The translations under genes and the position numbers were made by a program. Below the pieces are notes generated by a model, which made no database searches, was not told where the DNA came from, and worked only from the letters and a program-made list of their open reading frames with translations. Below, in pieces: positions 1-9,341 of a DNA stretch of 64,000 bases; positions within the stretch are counted from its first letter, which is position 1; every line of letters begins with the position of its first letter. Source of the DNA: Gemmatimonadetes bacterium SCN 70-22 (lineage in GTDB: Bacteria; Gemmatimonadota; Gemmatimonadetes; Gemmatimonadales; Gemmatimonadaceae); contig MEDZ01000010.1 of NCBI GenBank assembly GCA_001724275.1, forward strand, positions 1-64,000. Reading direction: 5' to 3'.

Positions 1-1311
1 CCCACGCTGTGGGGGGCAAGCCGGGAGCAGAAGGGGCCGTTGGGCGTGGACTACGCGCTCGCCCGCGAGGACGGCGGGGCCGTGCTCGACCTGGGGACCC
101 CGCAGCGCGCGGAGCGCCGGCAGGCGCAAGACCGGGAGGACGACGCCGAGGAGCTGCGCCTGGCGTATGTGGCGCTCACGCGCGCGGTGCATCGGTGCTA
201 CGTGGTGTGGGGGGTGATCGGCACCGGCGAGTCGTCGTCGGTGCACTCGCCGCTCGGGCACCTCATGCGCACGGACAGCGGCAAGGTGGAGCGCGAGGCG
301 TTGCGTGCCCTGGTGGCCGCGGCTGGCGGGACGATGGGGGTGCGCGACGTGGAGCGGGGGGCGCCGTGGGGCGAGGCGCCGCGCGCCGGGGAGGTGGCTG
401 TCGTCGCCGAGCCCCAGGCGTTGCAGCTGGGGCCGCGCCAGCTCGACACCTGGCGCCTCACCTCGTTCACCGGCCTCGTCGCCGACGTTCACAGCGAGGA
501 GAGCCGCGACGTCGCGGACCCGCTCCTCGTCCCGGCGCTCCCGGGGGAACGTCCTGTGGCCACCGGGTTCCGCGCCTTTCCCGCCGGACGGCAGGGGGGG
601 ATCGCGCTGCACGACGTCTTCGAGTCGCTCGACTTCAGGCGCGCGGGGGAGCCGCGCACGCACGAGATGGTGCAGCGCACCCTCGCGCGGCACGGGCTGT
701 TCGCGGACACGCCCGAGGGCGCGCAGCGGGTGGACGACGTGATGCAGATGCTGCAGGTGGTCTCCACGGCGCCCGTCCCCGGCGCTACCTTCGCCCTCGC
801 CGATGTCCCGGTGCGCGACTCGCTGCGGGAGTGGCGCTTCGACCTCTCGATACGGTCGGCATCGGTGCGTCGCATTGCCGACACGCTGGCCCGGCATGGC
901 TCGGCGCACGCGCGCGAGTACGCGCCGCTGCTGCGCACGCTGCGCGATTCCAGCGTGGGGGGATACCTGAGCGGCGTGGTGGACATCGCCTTCGAGCACC
1001 AGGGGCGATGGTGGCTGATGGACTGGAAGTCGAACGACCTGGGGGAAGGCGACCAGGCCTATCACCCTGCGGCCCTCTCCAAGGCGATGATGCAGGCTCA
1101 CTACACACTGCAGTACCACTTGTACCTGCTGGCGCTGCACCGGCACTTGCAGCTGCGGCACCCAGGCTACGACCCGGCGCGGGACTGGGGCGGGGTGGCG
1201 TATGTCTTCCTGCGGGGGGTGGATGGGGTGAGCGAGTGCGGGTGGTTCCGCGACGCGCCCACGCCGGAGCTGCTGGAGGCGCTGGATGCGGCGCTGGGGA
1301 GGCGCGCATGA
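1..1311 (+). CDS. recB: RecB-type exonuclease V beta subunit, C-terminal part (5' end outside window)
   Basis: The reading frame is open from the first base, so the gene starts upstream and only the last 436 residues are seen. VALTRAVHRCYVVWG near residue 55 is UvrD/RecB helicase motif VI. Toward the C-terminus GVVDIAFEHQGRWWLMDWKSN is the RecB-family PD-(D/E)XK nuclease core (Asp...Asp-x-Lys), followed by the Q-x3-Y motif in LQYHLYLLALH. These identify the helicase-nuclease subunit of RecBCD, which processes double-strand DNA ends. The stop codon overlaps the recD start (ATGA), so the two are translationally coupled. An AddA-type protein is the alternative, but the adjacent recD favours RecB. 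Confidence 0.92.
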   Translation, partial: PTLWGASREQKGPLGVDYALAREDGGAVLDLGTPQRAERRQAQDREDDAEELRLAYVALTRAVHRCYVVWGVIGTGESSSVHSPLGHLMRTDSGKVEREALRALVAAAGGTMGVRDVERGAPWGEAPRAGEVAVVAEPQALQLGPRQLDTWRLTSFTGLVADVHSEESRDVADPLLVPALPGERPVATGFRAFPAGRQGGIALHDVFESLDFRRAGEPRTHEMVQRTLARHGLFADTPEGAQRVDDVMQMLQVVSTAPVPGATFALADVPVRDSLREWRFDLSIRSASVRRIADTLARHGSAHAREYAPLLRTLRDSSVGGYLSGVVDIAFEHQGRWWLMDWKSNDLGEGDQAYHPAALSKAMMQAHYTLQYHLYLLALHRHLQLRHPGYDPARDWGGVAYVFLRGVDGVSECGWFRDAPTPELLEALDAALGRRA

Positions 1312-3092
1312 GCGCGCCGGCGTTGACGACGACGGGGGGCGAGGCGGCGCGTCCGTTCGGGGTGCGCGACCTCCTCGCCGCGATGCACGCGGCGCGCCTC
1401 TGCGAGCCGATCGACGTGCAACTGGCGGAGCTCTGCGTGCGGCGCAGCGACGAGGCGGCCGACTGGGCGATGGCGGCGGCGGTGGCCACGGCGATCGCCA
1501 GCCGCGTGCGGCGCGAGGGGCACAGCGCGATCACGCTCCCCCAGCTGGCCCGCCAGGCGCACTCGGCGATGGCGGCGGTGGCGGCGGTGCTGGCCGCGGC
1601 CGATGGAGCGCCGGTCGCGGGGGCGCAGGCCGACGCGCTCCCCGACGGCGACGCCGACTGGTGGCGCGAGGTGCTCGGGCGTTCCTCGCTGATGGGGGAG
1701 GGGAAGGGGCTCACGCCGCTGGTGCTCGACGGCGACGTGCTCCAGTTCCGTCGCTACTTCGACGCCGAGGCGCGCATCGCGACGCGGGTGCAGCAGCTGG
1801 TGGGCGCCGACGCTGCCGCTGGCGGGAAGGCGTTTTCGATCATCACCGGCGGCCCCGGCACGGGAAAGACCACACGGGTCGCCGAGCGGCTGGTGCTGCT
1901 GCGCGAGTCGCAGCCGGGAGTGCGCGTGGCACTGGCGACGCCCACGGGAAAGGCGGCGGCGCGCCTCACCGAGTCGATCCGCCAGCGGCTCGACGCCCTG
2001 GCGCGGGAGACGGGACGGCGGGCCGAGTTCCCCGGCGAGGCGCGAACGCTGCATCGCCTGCTGGGCTACTCGCCGCAAACCGACACCTTCCGCCGCAACG
2101 CGAGCGATCCGCTCGACGACGACCTGGTGATCGTCGACGAGGCGAGCATGGTGGACGTCCTCCTGCTCGACGCGCTCCTCAAGGCGCTCAAGCCCGGTGC
2201 CGCACTGACCCTCGTCGGCGACCACAACCAGCTGGCGAGCGTGGACGCGGGAGACGTGCTGGGGGCGCTCTGTCGCACGGCGAACGCCCTCCCCGAAGGG
2301 GCGCCGCTGCGCGAGAGCGTCGAGTGGCTCACCGAGAGCTGGCGCTTCAAGGCGCACCCGGGGATCGGGAGGCTCGCCGAGGCCATCCTGCGTGGCGACG
2401 GCGACGAGGTGCTGCGGGTGTGTGGCGATGGCGAGACGAGCGAGGTGCAGCAACGCCCGCCGGCGCCCAGCACGGATGCGCTGCTGGAGCCGCTCCTGCC
2501 GAGCCTGGAGCGCTGCCTGGCGGCGCAGTCTCCCGCGGAGCTGCTCGACGCGCTCGACGCCTTCCGCATCCTGGCCCCTGAGCGGGAGGGGCGGATGGGG
2601 GTGAACGGGATCAACGCGGCCGTGGAGCGGTGGCTGGCGCGGCGCGGGCACGCCGTGCATGAGCACTGGTATCATGCACGCCCCATCTTGGTGACGGCCA
2701 ACGACTACGTGACGGGCGTCTTCAACGGCGATGTCGGCGTGGTGTGGCGCGAGGGGGGAGGGGGGAGGGCGCTCGCATACTTCCGCGCCAACGACGGGAC
2801 GATCCGCGCCATCGCGCCGGTGCGCCTCCCGGCGGTGGAGACCGCGTGGGCGATGACCGTGCACAAGTCGCAGGGGTCGGAGTTCGACGACGTGATGGTG
2901 GTGGTCCCCGACTACGACAGCCGGGTGATGAGTCGCGAGCTGCTGTACACGGCGGCCACGCGGGCCCGGCGCGGGGTGACGCTGGTGGGGAGCCCGACGG
3001 CGATTCGCGCGGCGCTGGCGCGCGTGACAGGGCGGACGAGCGGACTCGAGGCGCGGCTGAAGGAGGCCATGGGGAGGGGCGACGATGCCTGA
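1308..3092 (+). CDS. recD: RecD-type exonuclease V alpha subunit (5'-3' helicase)
   Basis: 594 residues, the usual RecD length. The N-terminal helical domain precedes a SF1B helicase core: Walker A GGPGTGKTT at residues 181-189, Walker B DEASMVD near 276, LVGDHNQLASVD, motif V VHKSQGSEF near 518, and motif VI YTAATRARRGV near the C-terminus. The product should form RecBCD with the upstream RecB and act in double-strand break repair. The ATG is chosen because it overlaps the recB stop as ATGA; the same frame stays open far upstream, but that part has no RecD features and lies inside recB. It overlaps the next gene by 8 bases. Confidence 0.94.
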   Translation: MSAPALTTTGGEAARPFGVRDLLAAMHAARLCEPIDVQLAELCVRRSDEAADWAMAAAVATAIASRVRREGHSAITLPQLARQAHSAMAAVAAVLAAADGAPVAGAQADALPDGDADWWREVLGRSSLMGEGKGLTPLVLDGDVLQFRRYFDAEARIATRVQQLVGADAAAGGKAFSIITGGPGTGKTTRVAERLVLLRESQPGVRVALATPTGKAAARLTESIRQRLDALARETGRRAEFPGEARTLHRLLGYSPQTDTFRRNASDPLDDDLVIVDEASMVDVLLLDALLKALKPGAALTLVGDHNQLASVDAGDVLGALCRTANALPEGAPLRESVEWLTESWRFKAHPGIGRLAEAILRGDGDEVLRVCGDGETSEVQQRPPAPSTDALLEPLLPSLERCLAAQSPAELLDALDAFRILAPEREGRMGVNGINAAVERWLARRGHAVHEHWYHARPILVTANDYVTGVFNGDVGVVWREGGGGRALAYFRANDGTIRAIAPVRLPAVETAWAMTVHKSQGSEFDDVMVVVPDYDSRVMSRELLYTAATRARRGVTLVGSPTAIRAALARVTGRTSGLEARLKEAMGRGDDA

Positions 3093-5316
3093 CGAGCGCG
3101 AATACGAGGTGGGAGCGCTCCCGCCGACGGCGCGGGGGAATGCCAAGCTGCAACGCTGGGTCGACCTGGTGGCGGCGCTCCTGACGCGCAGCGTGCCGGC
3201 GACCTTCGCCGAACTGGCGCACGACGTCCCCGAGTACGCCCTCAAGCTGGCGGAGGCGGAGCGGGAGCCGGACGAGGCGAAGCGCCGCACGAAGGTCGAG
3301 TCGCTCAAGCGTGCGTTCGAGCGCGACAAGGACGAGCTGAAGGAGTTCGGCATCCCGATCACCACGCACGAGGACGAGGATGGGAACGCGAGCGGGAAGT
3401 ACCGGCTGAAGCGGGCCGACTTCTACCTCCCGTACCTCTGCTTCGCCGTCCCCGGGGGCGAGATCTCGCGCCCGGCGACCGTGGATGCGTGGGGGTACCA
3501 TGCGCTGGCATCGCTCACCTTCGATGCCGACGAGCTGCAGGCGGTGGTCGATGCCGCCGCGGGGGTGCGGGGGCTGGGCGAACCGCTCCTGGCGGCGCAC
3601 GTCGAGAGCGCGATGCGCAAGCTCGCGGTCGACCTCCCGATCGACGCCGCGCTCCCCTCGCCCGACACGCCGCGCGTGCTGCGCTCGCGCGAACGTCCCG
3701 ATGCCGCCACCTTCGAGTCGTTAGGCGAGGCGTTGCGGCGGCGGAAGGTGGTGACTTTCGCCTATCACGCGATGAGCACCGACCGCGACGAGGGGCGCAC
3801 GGTGGAGCCCTACGGGCTCTTCTTCCTCACCGGGCACTGGTACCTGGCGGGGCGCGACCGCGCGCGCGGCGAGCTGCGCAACTTCCGGCTCAACCGGATG
3901 GGGATGGTGGCCGTCAATGCGAAGCAGCCGCAGACCCCCGACTACGAGGTCCCGGCGACCTTTCGCCTGCGCGAGCACGCCCGCTCGCGTCACGCCTGGG
4001 AGCTGGGGAGCGGCGACGCGAACGAGGCGGTCGTGGACTTCACCGGGACGTCGGGGCCGACCGTGGCGGCAATGAAGCTGGGGCGCGCGGTGGACGGGGC
4101 GCCGACGCAGCGCGCCTTCGACGTGCGGCGTCCCGACGCCTTCGTGCGGTGGGTGATGTCGTTCGCCGGCGAGGCGCGTCCGGTATCGCCGGGGGAGGTG
4201 GTGGCGCGGTATCGCGCGGAGGTGCAGGCGACGGCGCGGCTGTACGAGGGAGCGAGCGCGGGGGAGAATGTTGGAGCGAACGCGGGGGCGCCGGAGTCGG
4301 GCGCGTCACCCGGTGAGGCCCCATCGGGCGCCCGACAGGACGCCGCCTCGCGCCCCTGGGAGCCCAAGGGGGCCGCGGCTCAGCTTCGGCGCATCCTCCA
4401 GCTCGTCCCCCAGATCGCGAACGGCGACGAAGTCCCCCTGCAGGACGTCGCCCACCGCATCGGGACCACCCTCGAGGTCCTCCAGCACGACCTCTACTCG
4501 CTCGTCACCCGCTACGACACCCCGCCAGGCTTCGTCGACGGGGTACAGCTCTTCGTCGAGGCCGACCGCGTGTCGGCGGTGACCAACAACCTCCTGCGCC
4601 CCATGCGGCTCACGGTCGCCGAGCTGTGCGCGCTGGAGCTGGGGCTGGCGCTCCTGCGGACGCATCGCCCGCCGGACGAGCACCAGGTGCTCGATCGCGC
4701 GCGCGACCGGCTGCGCGCCGTGATCGCCCGCCTGCCTAACGACCCCATCCCCGACGGGCTCCACGGGGCATCGCTCGGCGAGGTCGGGAACACCGCGCTC
4801 CTGGCCACGGTCCGCGAGGCGCTGCGCGAGCGGCGCAAGCTGCGCATCACCTATCGCAAGTCGGGGAGTGCGGAGCCGGGGGATCGTGTCATCTGTCCGT
4901 ACGTCCTCGTGTCGCGGCACGGGATGCTGTACATCGTGGCCCACTGTGATCGGGAGGCGGGGATGCGGATCTTCCGGATGGACCGGCTGGAGTCGGCCGA
5001 GCGCACCGGCGAGGGCTTCGAACGCGTCGAGGGATTCGACATCGAGGAGATCTTCCAGGATGGTCGCCCGTTCCAGCACGACGGGGCGGCGACGATGCGC
5101 GTGCGTTACTCGCCGCGCATCGCCCGCTGGATCGCCGAGCGTGAGGGGCGTGCGCTTGCACCTGACGGATCGCTGGTCATGGACCATCCCCTTGCCGACT
5201 GGGAATGGGGGATGCGCCATGTCCTGCAATACGCCGCCGAGGCCGAGGTGCTGGCGCCGGCGGAGATGCGGGAACGGCTAAGGGTGCGGCTGGAGGAGAT
5301 GGCGCGCCAGAGGTAA
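3085..5316 (+). CDS. Tandem WYL-domain transcriptional regulator, PafB-PafC-like fusion
   Basis: 743 residues consisting of two homologous halves. Each half has an N-terminal DNA-binding winged helix and a WYL domain: the first WYL about residues 212-290 (EPYGLFFLTGHWYLAGRD), the second about 572-650 (CPYVLVSRHGMLYIVAHCD). A low-complexity Gly/Ala/Ser linker near residues 390-430 joins them. This is the arrangement of mycobacterial PafB and PafC, which act together as a RecA-independent DNA-damage activator, here in one polypeptide. The gene overlaps recD by 8 bases, so it is probably co-expressed with recBD. A role in DNA-damage control is inferred from family and context; the ligand is unknown. 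An in-frame TTA codon sits at 3721. Confidence 0.85.
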   Translation: MPDEREYEVGALPPTARGNAKLQRWVDLVAALLTRSVPATFAELAHDVPEYALKLAEAEREPDEAKRRTKVESLKRAFERDKDELKEFGIPITTHEDEDGNASGKYRLKRADFYLPYLCFAVPGGEISRPATVDAWGYHALASLTFDADELQAVVDAAAGVRGLGEPLLAAHVESAMRKLAVDLPIDAALPSPDTPRVLRSRERPDAATFESLGEALRRRKVVTFAYHAMSTDRDEGRTVEPYGLFFLTGHWYLAGRDRARGELRNFRLNRMGMVAVNAKQPQTPDYEVPATFRLREHARSRHAWELGSGDANEAVVDFTGTSGPTVAAMKLGRAVDGAPTQRAFDVRRPDAFVRWVMSFAGEARPVSPGEVVARYRAEVQATARLYEGASAGENVGANAGAPESGASPGEAPSGARQDAASRPWEPKGAAAQLRRILQLVPQIANGDEVPLQDVAHRIGTTLEVLQHDLYSLVTRYDTPPGFVDGVQLFVEADRVSAVTNNLLRPMRLTVAELCALELGLALLRTHRPPDEHQVLDRARDRLRAVIARLPNDPIPDGLHGASLGEVGNTALLATVREALRERRKLRITYRKSGSAEPGDRVICPYVLVSRHGMLYIVAHCDREAGMRIFRMDRLESAERTGEGFERVEGFDIEEIFQDGRPFQHDGAATMRVRYSPRIARWIAEREGRALAPDGSLVMDHPLADWEWGMRHVLQYAAEAEVLAPAEMRERLRVRLEEMARQR

Positions 5317-5340
5317 ACGGGGGAGGGCGAGCAGTAACGG

Positions 5341-5384
5341 GGTGTCAGAGCCCCTTCGTACTGTCTCCGGGTGTCTTGGACACC
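5341..5384. repeat. REP-like element with hairpin upstream of lipoprotein gene
   Basis: A short inverted repeat, GGTGTC-TTG-GACACC (5370-5384), is preceded by GGTGTCAGAGCCCCTTCG (5341-5358). The latter resembles the sequence just after the lipoprotein gene (5814-5840). The shape resembles REP-type intergenic elements, but no transposase is nearby. Confidence 0.4.
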
Positions 5385-5404
5385 TTCACCTGGAGGCCAC
5401 TTCG

Positions 5405-5797
5405 ATGGCACGTCGATTGTTCCTGCTGGCCGCATTGCTCCTGACGACCGCTTGCGTCCGGACCAACGCCACCCTGCTCAACCCCTCGCCGGTCGCCCGC
5501 CCCAAGGTTGCTCCGTCCGCCGTCCGCATCTACCGCACCGCCGATCAGGTCGGACGTCCCTTCGAGGAGATCGCCCTCCTCAATTCCACCGGCGAATCGA
5601 ACTTGACGGACGAGAACGACCTGTTCGAATCGATGCGCAAGAAGGCCGGGGAACTCGGCGCCAATGGGGTGATCCTGGATGCCGTGAACGAAGCGAGCGC
5701 CGGGGCAAAGGTTGCGGCCGCGATCTTCGGGACGGGCACGCAGCGGAAGGGGCGGGCGATCGCGATCTATGTGCTTCCCGATTCGGGCAAGCGATAG
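5405..5797 (+). CDS. Small secreted lipoprotein, unknown function
   Basis: 130 residues. The start is set by the TGGAGG ribosome-binding site eight bases upstream. A lipoprotein signal peptide ends in LLTTAC, so Cys17 is the probable lipidated residue. The rest is a small domain with the segment KKAGELGANGVILDAV, a pattern shared by small RcsF/DUF4156-like periplasmic lipoproteins in which a strand-helix-strand unit carries the 'lGAN' turn. No catalytic residues are recognisable. It stands alone between two repeat-like elements and is not in an obvious operon. Confidence 0.75.
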   Translation: MARRLFLLAALLLTTACVRTNATLLNPSPVARPKVAPSAVRIYRTADQVGRPFEEIALLNSTGESNLTDENDLFESMRKKAGELGANGVILDAVNEASAGAKVAAAIFGTGTQRKGRAIAIYVLPDSGKR

Positions 5798-5813
5798 GCA
5801 CATCGCGACGTTA

Positions 5814-5840
5814 GGATGTCAGACCCCCTCCGCAGACTGT
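5814..5840. repeat. Second copy of REP-like sequence
   Basis: GGATGTCAGACCCCCTCCGC followed by AGACTGT matches most positions of 5341-5364 (GGTGTCAGAGCCCCTTCG-TACTGT), in the same orientation, on the other side of the small lipoprotein gene. Confidence 0.4.
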
Positions 5841-5908
5841 GGATGCCAGGTCGCGATTCTCGCGACACGTCAGGCGCTCACACCTCATCAAGGGTCTGGG
5901 AGGGGAAC

Positions 5909-6451
5909 ATGGTACGAACGACCATCAGGACACTTGCCGCCATCGGTCTCGCATCGCTGGTGTTCACGAGCACGGCAGGGGCCCAGCACGCGCAGACGCG
6001 CCAAGGCTTCTGGTTCAATGTCGGTCTCGGTGCCGGCAGCCTTGGCTGCGATGACTGCGGCTCGCGCACGAACGGACTCTCCGGCCAGCTCTCCTTGGGA
6101 GGGACGATCACTCCTCGGCTCCTCCTCGGCGCCGGGACCAACGGCTGGACCAAGAATGAGGATGGGGTCACGCTGACGATGGGGAGCCTCGCCGCGCTGG
6201 TTCGATTCTACCCGTCCACCACGGGCGGATTCTATCTCACCGGTGGGTTGGGGATCGCGACCATCGACCTTGGCGTCGATGGATACGGATCTGCGTCGGA
6301 CACGGGCGTGAGCGCCCTCCTCGGAATCGGCTATGACATTCGCGTTGGCCAGAACGTGAGTCTCACTCCCTTCTGGAATGGCATCGGCGGGAGCTTCGAC
6401 GGGTATGGAGCCAACTTCGGACAGATCGGCCTCGGGCTGACGATTCACTAG
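5909..6451 (+). CDS. Outer-membrane beta-barrel-like secreted protein
   Basis: 180 residues, starting at an ATG with the GGGAGGGG ribosome-binding site. The N-terminal signal peptide ends at STAGAQ. The mature part is a series of alternating short hydrophobic strands with Gly and aromatic residues (FWFNVGLGAGSLG, GGFYLTGGLGIATIDLG, VSALLGIGYDIRVG) and ends in GQIGLGLTIH, typical of small eight-stranded outer-membrane barrels. A CDDC motif at the first loop could form a disulfide. The specific function is unknown. Confidence 0.75.
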   Translation: MVRTTIRTLAAIGLASLVFTSTAGAQHAQTRQGFWFNVGLGAGSLGCDDCGSRTNGLSGQLSLGGTITPRLLLGAGTNGWTKNEDGVTLTMGSLAALVRFYPSTTGGFYLTGGLGIATIDLGVDGYGSASDTGVSALLGIGYDIRVGQNVSLTPFWNGIGGSFDGYGANFGQIGLGLTIH

Positions 6452-6952
6452 GTGCCGTCCGCCACCAGCGCTCGTTGCGTTAGGCGCCCCTTCGCGCCCA
6501 GCGCGCCCGGGAGGCCTCCTCCCGGGCAGGTCGCGGAAGACCGACAGGGGGACCGGATGTCCCCTTGACCAACCTGGGAAAGTCGGCGAAGCATCACGAT
6601 GCGTGGCGATTTCCCGACGTGACGGGCCACGCGGCGCGGCAGCTTCGTTGTCGTGGTCAGCCGTCTGTCTTGCGTGCCATTCGGCCTGCGACCAACCGTC
6701 GCGGGCCGTTCTCGTTATTCGGCGCACTGTTCACGCGCCTCCCATTTCCCCGCTCTGCCGCTGCACCCGGCCGCCTCCGTCTCGGCGGCCAGCACGAAGA
6801 GGACGGCGAGAGCACCGGCTCGTTGACCCGTCCGCCAGACCGTCGCCCTGCCGCTGCCGGCCCGCGCCGGCGCGTCGCGCTCACGCGTCGTGAACGCGCT
6901 CTCTTCGACGCCGTCGGGCCCCCGGGCCGCGACGATCCCGCCGCGCGACCCG
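6452..6952. other. Intergenic region between convergent genes
   Basis: About 500 bases without a supported gene. It holds one copy of the CGTTAGG heptamer (6478-6484), a strong hairpin (6505-6527) and several GC-rich short inverted repeats near 6910-6935. Open frames here have no family features. Confidence 0.6.
6505..6527. terminator. Perfect 10-bp hairpin after beta-barrel gene
   Basis: GCCCGGGAGG-CCT-CCTCCCGGGC is a perfect stem with a three-base loop, 53 bases after the stop at 6451. There is no T tract, so an intrinsic terminator is only probable. Confidence 0.55.
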
Positions 6953-9118
6953 TCAGGGAATCGTCACCGTCCCCGTCGCCTGTGCCGACTTGTAGACCGC
7001 CCCGTCGACGGCCTTCACCGCGCAGTAGCCGGTGAGGATGCAGAAGGTCTCGTCGGCCGACCCGGGGTCGCCCTCGCCTCCGGTCACCGTCCAACGCACC
7101 GCGGCTCCGCGCCGCAGGTTCCAGAACGCGGTGAAGCCGGTGGCGGCCGAGAGGTCGGGGAGGGCGACGTCGTAGGCATTCCCGGCACCCAGCCAGCCGC
7201 GGGTGGCGGTGATCATCATGGCTCGCGGATCGGCGATGGACTCACGCAGGTACATCGACGCGCGGTTCGCGTAGTCGCTGGAAAGTGTCCCGGTGGCGCG
7301 AACGAGCCAGGGGGCGGTCGTCGTACCGGCAGCGACGTTCGGCGCCGACAGCGCCGGTCCGAAGTCGAGCGAGCGACTGGTCACGGTGGCGCCGTAGGCG
7401 ATCACCGCGCGCCTGGCACTCACGTTGTTGGTGGTGGCGACGAACTGGTGCAGGTCACCGGCGAGGAGCTTGTTGGCGGGGACGCCGTACCACGCGCGGC
7501 TGGTGGCGGTGTATGTCCCCGCCGCGTGGAACAGGGCATTCAATCCGTCGGCGGTCAGGAAGTTCGAGATGCTGTAGAACGTCTCGCCATTGGTGTTCCC
7601 CATCGTGATGACGCCCGTCACCGGCGCCACCCCCTCCGTCGTGAAGTCCATCGGGGCAAGGGTTCCGCCGCTGGTCGGGTCGAGCCCGCGGCGCAGGAGG
7701 AGCCGCTGGGGCACGATGGGGACGCTCCCGCCATTGCTGAACGACGACCGCGTCATGAAGAGGTCGAATGGCCCGGGCTGGAGGTTCTGGACGGTGACGG
7801 TGGTGGATGCCCCGCCCGTGCTCCCGGCGAATCCGATCGCCTTGCGGCTGGCGGAGACGACAACGGCGTCGAATGACTGGTATCCGGTCAGGCTCCCGGT
7901 GGCCCGGCGGGTGGTGGCGTCAGGGTGAAGGGTACACTCCCTCGACGCCCGGTCGGCGATCTCGGCGGCGGTCATGTAGTACACCTCCCACCGGAACCCC
8001 TGGATGAGCGGCGACGTGCTGGTCTTCTCGCCGAGGTTGACCATCGCCACCGCGCCGGTGGGCTGGCTGAGGGAGAAGCGGAACGCGGTCGGCGTGGTGG
8101 CCGTCGCGGCTGCCGGCCCGTCGGGAATGACGTGCTGCCACGCCCCGTTTCCGTCGCGCACCGCGAAGTACCTCGGCACGCGGCTGGCACTGCAGAACGT
8201 CCAGGCGATGGCGCCAGTACTCGGCGCCGAAACGCGCAACCGCACCTGCGCCTGCTGCTCGGCGAAGCCGGGAGCAGTGGCCCGCACGGTGGCCGCGTAC
8301 ACCCCGGGCACCGTGCCGTCAGCCGCGAGGGCGAACAGGTTGGTGGCCGCATCGCCGGCTCCGACAGTGGCAGGGGTGGCGACGATGGCCGAGCCCACGG
8401 AGCCGAGGAGCGGCGTGACGGCGACGTTCACCGCCCCGGTGAAGCCATTCGTCCTCGTGATGTTCACGACGCCATACCCGCTCCACCCCTTCCCGGCGGG
8501 GAGGTCAAACTCCACCGGATCGACGGAAATGGTGAAACCGATCGGGAGAGCGGCGGTCGCGGTGACGGTGAGCGACACGCTTCCCGTCTGGGTGGCGATG
8601 CCGGTCCCGCTGGCCGAGATCGTGAGGGTGGCATTTCCCGCCGACGCGTTCGCCGAGGCGGTGATGGTGAGGACCGCGCTCGATGTCGCCGGGTCGAGGG
8701 TGGCCGGGGCGAAGGAGGCCGTCACCCCACCGGGGAGCCCACTCGCTGAGAGGGCGACCGTCCCGCTGAAGCTCCCGCCGCGCACGATGGTAACGGTGAT
8801 GCTGGTGCTCCCGGCGATGCTCACGGTGGCAGCCGTGGTCGGGATGGAGAGGGTCAGCGTCCCGCCCTGCCCCCCGGGTTGTGTGGGCGTCCCGCCGCCG
8901 CCCTCTCCACCGCCGCATGCGCCCAGGCACGCCGCAGCAAGCGCAACCACCAACGGCACGAGCCCGCGCCACGCGACCGACGGGCGTTCGTGCAACGCAG
9001 GGCGGGTGGATTCGCACGCCGTCCCACGAGGGTGAGCGCATTCGTGCCCGGTTGCCGGAAGCTGCGATGCGCGGTGCGGGAAAACCAAGGGTGTCTGGAC
9101 GAAGGCTGGTGGATGCAT
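6953..9118 (-). CDS. Large lipoprotein with Ig-like/fibronectin-like repeats
   Basis: 721 residues from the ATG at 9118. A hydrophobic stretch ending ACLGAC followed by a Gly-rich spacer is a lipoprotein signal, but in this reading it lies about 60 residues in. A TTG at 8995 would place it at the N-terminus with a normal 26-residue signal, so the true start may be there. After the signal come Thr/Ser/Ala-rich beta-sandwich repeats (SGTVALSASGLPGGVTASF is typical of secreted Ig-like modules), then a longer C-terminal region with FCSASRVPRYFAVRDGNGAWQ and a late pair of cysteines (FCILTGYC). It is probably a surface-exposed lipoprotein. No enzymatic motif was seen. It is transcribed divergently from the sigma factor gene. 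Confidence 0.75.
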   Translation of the reverse strand: MHPPAFVQTPLVFPHRASQLPATGHECAHPRGTACESTRPALHERPSVAWRGLVPLVVALAAACLGACGGGEGGGGTPTQPGGQGGTLTLSIPTTAATVSIAGSTSITVTIVRGGSFSGTVALSASGLPGGVTASFAPATLDPATSSAVLTITASANASAGNATLTISASGTGIATQTGSVSLTVTATAALPIGFTISVDPVEFDLPAGKGWSGYGVVNITRTNGFTGAVNVAVTPLLGSVGSAIVATPATVGAGDAATNLFALAADGTVPGVYAATVRATAPGFAEQQAQVRLRVSAPSTGAIAWTFCSASRVPRYFAVRDGNGAWQHVIPDGPAAATATTPTAFRFSLSQPTGAVAMVNLGEKTSTSPLIQGFRWEVYYMTAAEIADRASRECTLHPDATTRRATGSLTGYQSFDAVVVSASRKAIGFAGSTGGASTTVTVQNLQPGPFDLFMTRSSFSNGGSVPIVPQRLLLRRGLDPTSGGTLAPMDFTTEGVAPVTGVITMGNTNGETFYSISNFLTADGLNALFHAAGTYTATSRAWYGVPANKLLAGDLHQFVATTNNVSARRAVIAYGATVTSRSLDFGPALSAPNVAAGTTTAPWLVRATGTLSSDYANRASMYLRESIADPRAMMITATRGWLGAGNAYDVALPDLSAATGFTAFWNLRRGAAVRWTVTGGEGDPGSADETFCILTGYCAVKAVDGAVYKSAQATGTVTIP

Positions 9119-9341
9119 CGCTCGAGACTCGAGGCGCCGGAGTGCCGTCGGGAGAGGGGACAGGGTCGGAGGGTCTGGTGCGCTCCTCGCCTTGCGCAGA
9201 ACGAGGGCGCGGACGGTCACGCTCCGTCGCTGCCACTGGCGCCGCGCCGCGCCGGGCACGACTTTCGCTACAGCGAACCCCAGCATCGGCGATGCCGGAC
9301 TCGTCAACATCCTCCAATCCCTGGCGTTCGGGGGCGCTTCA

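Noticed and set aside
9-1307. N-terminal extension of recD across the recB end
   Set aside because: The frame is open but encodes an Arg/Ala/Gly-rich sequence without RecD features; the true start overlaps the recB stop.
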